Of a stretch of 11,016 nucleotides of DNA, positions 1-6,137 are shown piece by piece. Under the pieces are notes generated by a model. The model had not been told where the DNA came from and did no database searches. It saw only the letters and a list, made by a program, of their open reading frames with translations. The translations under genes were made by a program, and so were the position numbers. The DNA is from Solobacterium sp. Lineage in GTDB: Bacteria > Bacillota_I > Bacilli_A > Erysipelotrichales > Erysipelotrichaceae. How positions within the stretch are numbered: position 1 is the first letter of the stretch; the number at the start of each line of letters is the position of its first letter. The stretch is taken from assembly GCA_017475415.1 (NCBI GenBank), contig JAFVFM010000088.1:1-11016 (forward strand), read 5' to 3'.

Positions 1-902
1 TGAATGCTTCTATTCTTTCTTTCTTTATGACAATCTTAAAACCTGTTGCGTTATTACTGACATGGATTGGTAACCAGGTGACTAAGCTTACCAAAGGGGA
101 TATGGAAGTTTCTGTTACAGAAGAAGAACTCTACAATATCATAGAGGATATGACAAAAGAAGGTACATTAGATGAGGAACAAGGGGAACTCATTTCTTCT
201 GCCTTACAATTCCAAGATGTACCTGTAGAAAGCATTGCGACAAGCCGTGTGGATTTAACAGCCTTAGATGTAGAATATCCAAAAGAAAAAGTGTTGGAAA
301 TCATTAAGAATACAAACCATTCTCGTTTACCTATATATGAAGGTACAATTGATAAGATTATTGGCACCTTACAAATACGCAAATATATGAAGGCTTACTT
401 GTTAGGTGAGAATGTAGAAGATTTACGTAAACTAATGGATAAGCCATTCTTTATTCATCAATCAGCTAAGATTGATGATGTATTACCTTCTATGTCAAAA
501 GAAAAGAGCAATATTGCGATAGTAACAGATAACTACGGTGGTACCTTAGGTATTGTTACAGTAGAAGATATATTAGAAGAATTGGTTGGAGAAATATGGG
601 ATGAGGATGATTTCAAAGAAGAAACCATTATAGAAATCAAAAAGAATTTATATAGTGTAGATGCTTCTGATTTAGTAACCGATATCTTAGATGATTTAGA
701 TATAGACTATACTGAAGAAGAGGAAGAAGAAGTAGAAAATAAGCTCATGAGTGAATGGGTGTTTGAAAACTTCACCGATATTCCTAAAGAAGGCGATAGT
801 TTTGATTATCTCAATACGAAAATTAGTGTACAAACGATGAAAGATAATCGTATTTTACGTGTGAAGATTGAGGTATTTGAAGACGAGGAGGTAGAAGAAT
901 GA
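1..902 (+). CDS. CorC/HlyC-family CBS-domain membrane protein, 5'-partial
   Basis: This is the C-terminal part of a hemolysin-C/CorC-type protein (DUF21 or CNNM membrane domain, paired CBS domains, CorC_HlyC tail), a family linked to divalent-cation export or homeostasis. The frame stays open to the window's left edge (first full codon at 3). The ATG at 27 is preceded by T-rich sequence without a ribosome site, so I treat the gene as cut by the edge rather than starting there. Visible after a final hydrophobic segment are the CBS pair with the family motifs SRLPIYE, DNYGGTLGIVTVEDILEELVG and GEIWDE, then an acidic C-terminal domain (a run of six glutamates near 715-735). It is closely similar in layout to the next gene, so the two are tandem paralogues. 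Its stop overlaps the next start by 4 nt (ATGA). The transported ion cannot be told from sequence. Confidence 0.88.
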   Translation, partial: NASILSFFMTILKPVALLLTWIGNQVTKLTKGDMEVSVTEEELYNIIEDMTKEGTLDEEQGELISSALQFQDVPVESIATSRVDLTALDVEYPKEKVLEIIKNTNHSRLPIYEGTIDKIIGTLQIRKYMKAYLLGENVEDLRKLMDKPFFIHQSAKIDDVLPSMSKEKSNIAIVTDNYGGTLGIVTVEDILEELVGEIWDEDDFKEETIIEIKKNLYSVDASDLVTDILDDLDIDYTEEEEEEVENKLMSEWVFENFTDIPKEGDSFDYLNTKISVQTMKDNRILRVKIEVFEDEEVEE

Positions 903-2164
903 GTGGTTTTGAAATTGTTCTACTGATAGGAATCGTAATATGTATCCTTTTCTCTGCTTTCTTTTCTTCTTCTGAAATGTCTTTTTCTAGTGCGAATAAA
1001 GTGCGCTTAGAAAATGCTGCAGATGAAGGAAGTGAGGTTGCAAAGCTGGCATTAAAGATAATGGATAACTTTGATGATGCTTTATCTACAATACTAGTAG
1101 GAAATAACTTAGTAAATATTGCCTCTTCCTCTATGGCTTCGGTATTTGTGATTCTCTTATTTGGGGAAAGCTATACATGGGTAGCTACATTAGTATTAAC
1201 CATCTTAGTCATCATCTTTGGTGAAACAATACCTAAGATTAGTGCGAAGAAAAATGCTACGCGATATGCGATGACTTTTTCTAAGCCGATTCAATTCCTA
1301 ATGTATATCTTAAAGCCAATAACCTTCATTGTTGTAAAGTTATGCGATCTCATCACTAAGAATCTACAAGGGGAGAATAGTGATAATGATGCTGCAGTAG
1401 AGGAATTACATTCCATTATTGAAACAGCAGAAGATGAATCTGTATTAGATGAAGATTCATCAGAACTTGTTAGTGCAGCTATCGATTTTGCGGATATATC
1501 TGTATCGGAAGTAATGACAGCTAGAGTAGATATTATTGCTTTAGATGTAGAGGAAACAAAAGAAGAAATATTAGAAAAAATAAATAATTGTCCATTTTCA
1601 CGTATACCAGTATATGAAGATAGCATTGATCATATTATAGGTATCTTATCCTTAAACCATTTCCTGAAAGCAGCTTTAGACCAAGAAGAAGTAGATCTAA
1701 GAAGCTTACTTATGCAACCATATTATGTATATAAAACGATGAAGCTACCTTCTGTATTAGAAACATTGAGAGACTCCCAGCAACATCTAGCGATTGTCAG
1801 TGATGAATATGGTGGTACTTTAGGTGTTGTTAGTTTAGAAGATGTATTAGAACAATTGGTTGGTGATATTTGGGATGAAACAGATATCGTAGATGAAGAT
1901 ATTGTGGTGATTGATGAAGATACTTTACATATTGATGGAGATACATCTGTATCTGATTTAATTGAATTAATGCATTGGAAAGAAGAAGACTTTGATTATG
2001 AAAGTGAAACAGTAGGTGGCTGGTGCATAGAATATTTAGAAGAATTCCCAAAAGAAGGCCAAAGCTTTACTTATCAAAATGCGAAGTTTGTCGTTATGAA
2101 AGTAGATGAACGCAGAGTTCTAGATGTAGAAGTGGAATTATTGAAGGAAGAGGAAGAAGAATGA
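899..2164 (+). CDS. CorC/HlyC-family protein with DUF21 (CNNM) and CBS domains
   Basis: A complete 421-aa member of the same family as the upstream gene. Residues about 5-25, 60-105 and 125-155 are hydrophobic and form the DUF21 membrane domain. The CBS pair follows at about 195-320 (motifs SRIPVYE, DEYGGTLGVVSLEDVLEQLVG and GDIWDE), then a CorC_HlyC domain to the end with a poly-glutamate tail. The family is associated with Mg2+/Co2+ or other cation efflux, with CBS domains sensing nucleotides on the cytoplasmic side; the specific substrate here is unknown. The start at 899 is supported by AGGAGGT at 886-892, six bases upstream and inside the previous gene's end. It overlaps both neighbours by ATGA junctions, so it is translationally coupled in a three-gene unit with the cyclophilin gene. 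Confidence 0.9.
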   Translation: MSGFEIVLLIGIVICILFSAFFSSSEMSFSSANKVRLENAADEGSEVAKLALKIMDNFDDALSTILVGNNLVNIASSSMASVFVILLFGESYTWVATLVLTILVIIFGETIPKISAKKNATRYAMTFSKPIQFLMYILKPITFIVVKLCDLITKNLQGENSDNDAAVEELHSIIETAEDESVLDEDSSELVSAAIDFADISVSEVMTARVDIIALDVEETKEEILEKINNCPFSRIPVYEDSIDHIIGILSLNHFLKAALDQEEVDLRSLLMQPYYVYKTMKLPSVLETLRDSQQHLAIVSDEYGGTLGVVSLEDVLEQLVGDIWDETDIVDEDIVVIDEDTLHIDGDTSVSDLIELMHWKEEDFDYESETVGGWCIEYLEEFPKEGQSFTYQNAKFVVMKVDERRVLDVEVELLKEEEEE

Positions 2165-2757
2165 AAAAGATAACTTTAATTCTAATGTGTATATTGTTGA
2201 TAGCTTGTGGGCAAAAGACAAATGAAACATCTAGTCAAAGTGAAACAACACCATCTCAAGAGAAGATAATGGTGGAAATGAGCGTTCAAGATTATGGCAC
2301 AATGGAAATTGAATTAGATCCTAGCATTGCTCCAATATCGGTAGAGAATTTTGTGAATCTTGTAAAGGAAGGCTTCTATGATGGAAGCAAATATCATCGT
2401 ATTATTGATGGCTTTATGATACAAGGTGGTGCACCAAAGGATGAAGCAAGTTATGCGAAATTAAAGACAATTAAAGGTGAATTTTCCGCTAATGGTATAG
2501 AGAATCCTCTCAAACATGCAACAGGCGTAATTTCTATGGCTAGAGCCAAGGATATGGATAGTGCTAGTAGTCAATTCTTTATCTGTGTTGCGGACGCTCC
2601 ACATTTAGATGGCATGTATGCAGCCTTTGGTAAAGTGACAAAGGGAATAGAAATTGCTTTGCAGATTGCTAAAGATGCAAAACCAATTGATCATAATGGT
2701 AGGATTCTAGAAGAAGAAATGCCAATTATCGAGTATATTAAAGTAATCGAATCATAA
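2161..2757 (+). CDS. Cyclophilin-type peptidyl-prolyl cis-trans isomerase, lipoprotein
   Basis: A 198-aa secreted foldase that isomerises X-Pro bonds, probably anchored on the outer face of the membrane. Residues 1-15 form a lipoprotein signal peptide ending in a lipobox (LLIAC), with Cys16 as the lipidated residue, followed by a Ser/Thr/Glu-rich linker to about 37. The cyclophilin domain fills the rest. The catalytic-site motifs YHR (78-80), FMIQGG (85-90) and SSQFFI (136-141) are present, as is HLDGMYAAFG (148-157). The Trp that binds cyclosporin in eukaryotic cyclophilins is Asp here, which is common in bacteria. The start overlaps the upstream stop (ATGA), with AGGAAGAGG at 2145-2153 as ribosome site. 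Co-transcription with the CBS proteins is inferred from the overlap. A plausible terminator lies at 2812-2848, inside the convergent permease gene. Confidence 0.93.
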   Translation: MKKITLILMCILLIACGQKTNETSSQSETTPSQEKIMVEMSVQDYGTMEIELDPSIAPISVENFVNLVKEGFYDGSKYHRIIDGFMIQGGAPKDEASYAKLKTIKGEFSANGIENPLKHATGVISMARAKDMDSASSQFFICVADAPHLDGMYAAFGKVTKGIEIALQIAKDAKPIDHNGRILEEEMPIIEYIKVIES

Positions 2758-2784
2758 AAAATCTTACAGTATCATCTGTAAGAT
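2756..2784 (-). terminator. Rho-independent terminator of the apbE-permease unit
   Basis: Nine-base arms at 2761-2769 and 2776-2784 (ATCTTACAG / CTGTAAGAT) enclose a six-base loop. On the minus strand they are followed by a run of T. The stem includes the permease stop codon (2764-2766), so the terminator starts within the last codons of that gene. On the plus strand no T-run follows, so it should act mainly on minus-strand transcripts. Confidence 0.8.
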
Positions 2785-3600
2785 CCAACCACTAAGTAAA
2801 GAAACAAGTAGAACATACAGGAGAATCTGTATGTTTTCTTTTATTTTTGGATGCACACGGAATAGTACAATTGCACCTGTACCTGCATTGGCTAATAAAC
2901 CAGCACATACGGCCGCAAAAGGAATTACATCTTGAAGATAAAGAGTAGAAAGAATAATCGAAGAAGCACAGCTTGGTATCATACCTACTAAGCTACAAAG
3001 GATAATGGAGAAGCGTGGGTTTTGTGTAATTAAACTTTGTATGTTTTCTAAACCTATGCCTTCAATTAAGGCATTTAATAGTAAGGTGATAATAAATAAC
3101 CATAAGGTAACTTGTAAGGTATGACCGATAGCGGAATGTAATATGCCATGACTATGGTCATCATTTTCTCTTTCACAGAAATCACTGATCGCAATTTCTT
3201 TTTTCTTACCCATAAAATGGAGTATATATCCAGCAAGTATCGCGATGATTAATTTGGTGAGTAAGATAGGATAGACTTTTGAAAAGGGTGCTTGGTTACT
3301 GAGCATAATCGCTAACATTTCATCACTTGTGGATAAATATACTGCTGTTAGGGCGCCAGCACTGATTACACCTGTTGCATAAAGGGAAGAGGCGGCACTA
3401 GAAAAGCCACAGGATGGAAATAAACCCAACAAAGCTCCATATAAAACAGATAAGCGATTGTGTTTTTTTAATATTTCTTCGAAGCGTTTATCTGTTTGTT
3501 TTTCTAACCATTCTAATAGAAGATAAGTAAGAAAAAGGAAAGGAATTATTTTGAGTACATCTAAAGTGGTATCAATGAGTATTTCTAGGATTTCTTCCAT
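2764..3600 (-). CDS. Putative metal-exporter-type permease (ArsP_2-like, PF11449)
   Basis: A 278-aa polytopic membrane protein made of two related halves. Each half has a G-x-x-PSC signature (LFPSCGF at 60-66; MIPSC at 207-211) followed by a small-residue-rich helix. The first half also has LSTSDEM (89-95). Between the halves is a charged cytoplasmic-type loop (about 131-160) with four histidines (149, 151, 155, 160), two aspartates and a cysteine, which could bind a metal. This pattern fits the family annotated as putative heavy-metal or manganese exporters (PF11449). I assign it from motif memory, and the substrate is unknown. The start is supported by GGAGG (3611-3615 on the complement), ten bases upstream. 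It overlaps apbE by 16 nt (3585-3600), so the two are co-translated from one minus-strand transcript, which suggests a link to flavin or metal handling around Rnf. Confidence 0.72.
   Translation of the reverse strand: MEEILEILIDTTLDVLKIIPFLFLTYLLLEWLEKQTDKRFEEILKKHNRLSVLYGALLGLFPSCGFSSAASSLYATGVISAGALTAVYLSTSDEMLAIMLSNQAPFSKVYPILLTKLIIAILAGYILHFMGKKKEIAISDFCERENDDHSHGILHSAIGHTLQVTLWLFIITLLLNALIEGIGLENIQSLITQNPRFSIILCSLVGMIPSCASSIILSTLYLQDVIPFAAVCAGLLANAGTGAIVLFRVHPKIKENIQILLYVLLVSLLSGWILQMIL
2812..2848 (+). terminator. Plus-strand terminator inside the convergent permease gene
   Basis: Perfect nine-base arms at 2812-2820 and 2827-2835 (AACATACAG / CTGTATGTT) with a six-base loop are followed on the plus strand by a T-rich tract (TTCTTTTATTTTT). 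It lies 55 bases past the cyclophilin stop and within the 3' end of the oppositely oriented permease gene. It probably ends the CBS-CBS-cyclophilin transcript. Confidence 0.7.
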
Positions 3601-4736
3601 TCTAACTTATCCTCCATATCTTCTGTATAGGCAATAAAATATTGATCCATTTCCTTGCCTAAACAATCCTGTGCCTTATCTTTATCCATAATCCAAACTG
3701 CACTTGCAGCATTGCCTGTTTCCTCTGTATAACGTTTCAATACTTCTTTTCCTTCTGCTACTGTTAAAGAGAATAAAGTAGTGCTTAAACAATCTGCTGC
3801 ACCTGAATCAAGTGTCATAATGGAAACACTATGATAATAGGTGGAAGGGAAGAGGGTTTTTGGATCAATAATATGATGGTAAAGTTTATCATCTTCACCA
3901 ATATAATAGCGTTCATAATCGCCACTCGTCACAAAGGAATTTTCTGTAATAGATTCCATGATCAGCATAGAATCTTCGCCACTAGGATTAGCGATACCTA
4001 TACGCCAAGGTTGATTATTTGGCTTTGTCTTTAATGTGCGTATATTTCTTCCTGCATTAACACTTGCATATTCTACATCTGTTTTTAATATTTCTTGACC
4101 GATTTGTTCGGCAGCATACCCTTTCGCTATACCACCTACATCTAATGATACACAAGGATCTATGATATAGACGGTCTTTTCTTCTTCATTAATTTCCACT
4201 TTATCCCAGCCTTTGCAAGCATTCGCTTTTTCTAATTCTTCTTCGCTAGGAATAGGGCCCTTTTTGTTTTCTTCATTTAAAGCTATCCCTTGATCTCTAT
4301 ACTTGTGCCAAACCTTTAATACGGCCCCCATTGTAATATCAAAAGCGCCATCTGAAAGGTCATAGAAAAGCTTTGCTTCTTTAAGTAAATCTATTACTTC
4401 TTGATCAACTTTAATTGCTTCCTTACCAGCAGAATCATTAATGGCTTTTAAGTTGTTTACCCCCTCATAATCGTTATAGATGTCGAAATAGTTATTGTAG
4501 GAGCTAAATAACTCTACACCTATGTCAAAATGCTTGCGCATAAGTTCTTCATCATAACCATATTCTTTATAGCTATAGATGGTATCAAAGCCGGCATCAA
4601 AAGCCATATTAGAATATTCTTTCAATTCTTTTGTGTTTGTTTCATTTGGCGTTTTGCTTTCTTCTTTTGGGCTTGAGCAACCACATAAAATCAAACAAGA
4701 AAGAAAACTTATTTGTACTATTTTTTTTACTTTCAT
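3585..4736 (-). CDS. apbE: FAD:protein FMN transferase, lipoprotein
   Basis: A 383-aa extracytoplasmic enzyme that moves FMN from FAD onto a Thr (or Ser) of S/T-G-A-T-type motifs in partner proteins, using Mg2+. Residues 1-19 form a signal peptide with lipobox LCGC (Cys20 lipidated). Family motifs are visible: SDGAFDITMG (128-137), LDVGGIAKGYA (198-208), VTSGDYERY (269-277), HHIIDPKT (287-294) and AADCLSTTLF (313-322), the last containing the metal-binding Asp. Two spots differ from what I recall as the usual family pattern: NAGRN (227-231) where a second Gly is common, and TLFP (294-297) where TGYP is common. It is divergent from the rnf operon, whose RnfD and RnfG products carry several acceptor motifs, so these are its likely substrates. 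No good ribosome site precedes the ATG; it is the only sensible start because the signal peptide begins there. Confidence 0.93.
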   Translation of the reverse strand: MKVKKIVQISFLSCLILCGCSSPKEESKTPNETNTKELKEYSNMAFDAGFDTIYSYKEYGYDEELMRKHFDIGVELFSSYNNYFDIYNDYEGVNNLKAINDSAGKEAIKVDQEVIDLLKEAKLFYDLSDGAFDITMGAVLKVWHKYRDQGIALNEENKKGPIPSEEELEKANACKGWDKVEINEEEKTVYIIDPCVSLDVGGIAKGYAAEQIGQEILKTDVEYASVNAGRNIRTLKTKPNNQPWRIGIANPSGEDSMLIMESITENSFVTSGDYERYYIGEDDKLYHHIIDPKTLFPSTYYHSVSIMTLDSGAADCLSTTLFSLTVAEGKEVLKRYTEETGNAASAVWIMDKDKAQDCLGKEMDQYFIAYTEDMEDKLEWKKS

Positions 4737-4746
4737 AACGGATAGA

Positions 4747-4755
4747 AGTATAACA
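4747..4755 (-). promoter_or_regulatory. Possible extended -10 promoter of apbE
   Basis: Read on the minus strand this is TGTTATACT, an extended -10 element (TGn plus TATACT). I see no good -35 at the right distance. It ends only ten bases before the apbE ATG, so a transcript from it would have almost no leader, and no Shine-Dalgarno is visible. It is either a leaderless-mRNA promoter or a chance match. Confidence 0.4.
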
Positions 4756-4761
4756 CGTTTA

Positions 4762-4790
4762 TAGTCATAGCATGTAAAAAATGTTATAAT
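4762..4790 (+). promoter_or_regulatory. Promoter of the rnf operon
   Basis: A sigma-A-like promoter: -35 TAGTCA (4762-4767, four of six consensus bases), 17-base spacer, and perfect -10 TATAAT (4785-4790) extended by TG at 4782-4783. Transcription would start near 4797, giving a leader of about 29 bases. The leader contains the strong ribosome site AGGAGAGGG (4808-4816), nine bases before the rnfC ATG. No operator or riboswitch is visible in so short a leader. Confidence 0.72.
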
Positions 4791-4825
4791 TTACGCGTTT
4801 TAATAAAAGGAGAGGGATAGATCAT

Positions 4826-5335
4826 ATGTCATTTTTAACAGGACCAATGAATCATCACCTTGATGGACAGAAGGAACTCACCAAACATGAGCCTGTGCTC
4901 AAAAGCATAGATCCAGAATATGTTTGGGTACCTTTAGCATGTAATGCATCGGTATTTGTGCCTCTTGTTGAAGTAGGTGATGAAGTAAAAGTGGGTCAAA
5001 AGATTGCGGAACGAAATGATCATTTCTATGTACCAGTGTTCTCTAGTGTATCAGGAACAGTAACTGCAATAGAAAAATTCATGACTTCTGCGATGACTCC
5101 TGCTGATCATTTGAAAATTCAAAATGATCATAAATATGAAGCAGTAAAGTCTTTTGAAACGATAGATTATGAAAAAGCTTCATGGGAAGAATTGTTAGAA
5201 TTCGTAAAAACAAGTGGAATGGTAGGTTTAGGTGGGGCTGGTTTCCCAACTTATGTAAAATACCAAAAACCAGAAAATGTTGATCTTTTTATCATCAATG
5301 CCGTAGAATGCGAACCATTCTTAACAGCAGAGTAA
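4826..5335 (+). CDS. rnfC: RnfC N-terminal fragment (169 aa)
   Basis: The open segment before the internal stop. It holds the N-terminal RnfC barrel/sandwich region (ELTKHEPV near 17-24, VGDEVKVGQKIAE near 50-62, SSVSGTV near 73-79) and the start of the NADH/FMN-binding (51-kDa-like) domain with the glycine-rich loop GLGGAGFPT at 134-142, ending in VECEPFLTAE. On its own it would lack the rest of the flavin domain and both Fe-S clusters. The ATG at 4826 has a strong ribosome site, AGGAGAGGG at 4808-4816. Confidence 0.7.
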   Translation: MSFLTGPMNHHLDGQKELTKHEPVLKSIDPEYVWVPLACNASVFVPLVEVGDEVKVGQKIAERNDHFYVPVFSSVSGTVTAIEKFMTSAMTPADHLKIQNDHKYEAVKSFETIDYEKASWEELLEFVKTSGMVGLGGAGFPTYVKYQKPENVDLFIINAVECEPFLTAE

Positions 5336-5353
5336 GCCAATATTGAAGAAAAC

Positions 5354-6133
5354 ATGGATTTACTTAAAACAGGTACATTAGCTTTCTTTAAATTGAGCAA
5401 GGCTAAGGCGGGCTGTGTTGCGATTAAAGAAGATAAACATGAACAAATTGCTGCATTAAAAGCTGCTTTTGCGAATACGCCAATTGAAATTCGTACAGTA
5501 CCTGATATTTATCCGATGGGTTGGGAAAGAACATTGGTATATCAATTAACGAAAAAGCGTTATGATAAACTGCCAATTGAAGCTGGTTGTATTGTGAATA
5601 ATGCATCGACTGCTATTGCTTTAGGTGATGCCTTAATGAATGGCCGTCCTATCACAAAGAAATATTTAACGATTTCTGGTGACGCATTAAAACAACCACG
5701 CAATGTATGCGTACCTATCGGCACAAAGACATGCGAAATCATTGATGCAATTGGCGGTTATAAAGATGGCGTAGAAGATGTATTAATGATTGCAGGTGGC
5801 CCTATGATGGGTAAGGCTATTCCAAATGATCAATTTGTGGTAGGTCTTGCAAACAACGGTATTACAGTACTTAAAAATGATCCAATTGACGAAGTGAATT
5901 GTTTACGTTGTGGTAGATGTACAGAAACATGCCCATCTGGCTTACAACCAGTACGTATTCAAGAAGCGGGCAAGATTAATGATGTGGAAAGACTCAATCG
6001 TTTATCGGTTATGGATTGTATTGAATGTGGTATGTGTACATGGGTATGCCCATCTAAGATTGCCGTAACAGAAAATGTACGTCGTGCAAAGAAATATTTG
6101 CAACTACAAAACGCAAAGAAGGGGGCTAAGTAA
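5354..6133 (+). CDS. rnfC: RnfC C-terminal fragment (from first in-frame ATG after the stop)
   Basis: The in-frame continuation of RnfC after the TAA. It carries the remainder of the NADH/FMN domain, a SLBB-like segment and two complete [4Fe-4S] motifs. In full-length numbering, counting the stop as residue 170, these are Cys359/362/365/369 and Cys398/401/404/408, each ending in CP. The ATG at 5354 has only a weak purine stretch upstream (GAAGAA, four bases away), so independent re-initiation would probably be inefficient. Its 3' end supplies AAGAAGGGGG (6116-6125), the likely ribosome site of rnfD. Confidence 0.65.
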   Translation: MDLLKTGTLAFFKLSKAKAGCVAIKEDKHEQIAALKAAFANTPIEIRTVPDIYPMGWERTLVYQLTKKRYDKLPIEAGCIVNNASTAIALGDALMNGRPITKKYLTISGDALKQPRNVCVPIGTKTCEIIDAIGGYKDGVEDVLMIAGGPMMGKAIPNDQFVVGLANNGITVLKNDPIDEVNCLRCGRCTETCPSGLQPVRIQEAGKINDVERLNRLSVMDCIECGMCTWVCPSKIAVTENVRRAKKYLQLQNAKKGAK

Positions 6134-6137
6134 GAAT

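Larger units (their letters stand above)
4826..6133 (+). pseudogene. rnfC: rnfC, electron transport complex subunit C, interrupted by an in-frame TAA
   Basis: RnfC is the peripheral cytoplasmic subunit that exchanges electrons with NAD(H) through FMN and two [4Fe-4S] clusters. The reading frame runs 436 codons, a normal RnfC length, but codon 170 (5333-5335) is TAA. The protein on both sides aligns to one RnfC with no gap or frame change: the conserved ECEPFLTA motif is just before the stop, and the helix usually following it continues straight after. A Tyr codon (TAT or TAC) changed by one base would explain it, since a tyrosine is common near this position in relatives as I recall. This may be a true nonsense mutation, a sequencing error or, less likely, readthrough. 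TAA ends several other genes here, so the code is not reassigned, and it is not selenocysteine (TGA) or pyrrolysine (TAG). All downstream motifs are intact, so any inactivation would be recent. Confidence 0.85.

Noticed and set aside
5333..5335. Stop codon in rnfC as selenocysteine, pyrrolysine or recoded codon
   Set aside because: The codon is TAA, not TGA or TAG, and TAA terminates several other genes in this window, so recoding is unlikely.
6075..6137. Longer RnfD start inside rnfC
   Set aside because: The 21 added residues overlap the rnfC Fe-S tail, lack a ribosome site and do not resemble RnfD N-termini, whereas the 6138 start does.
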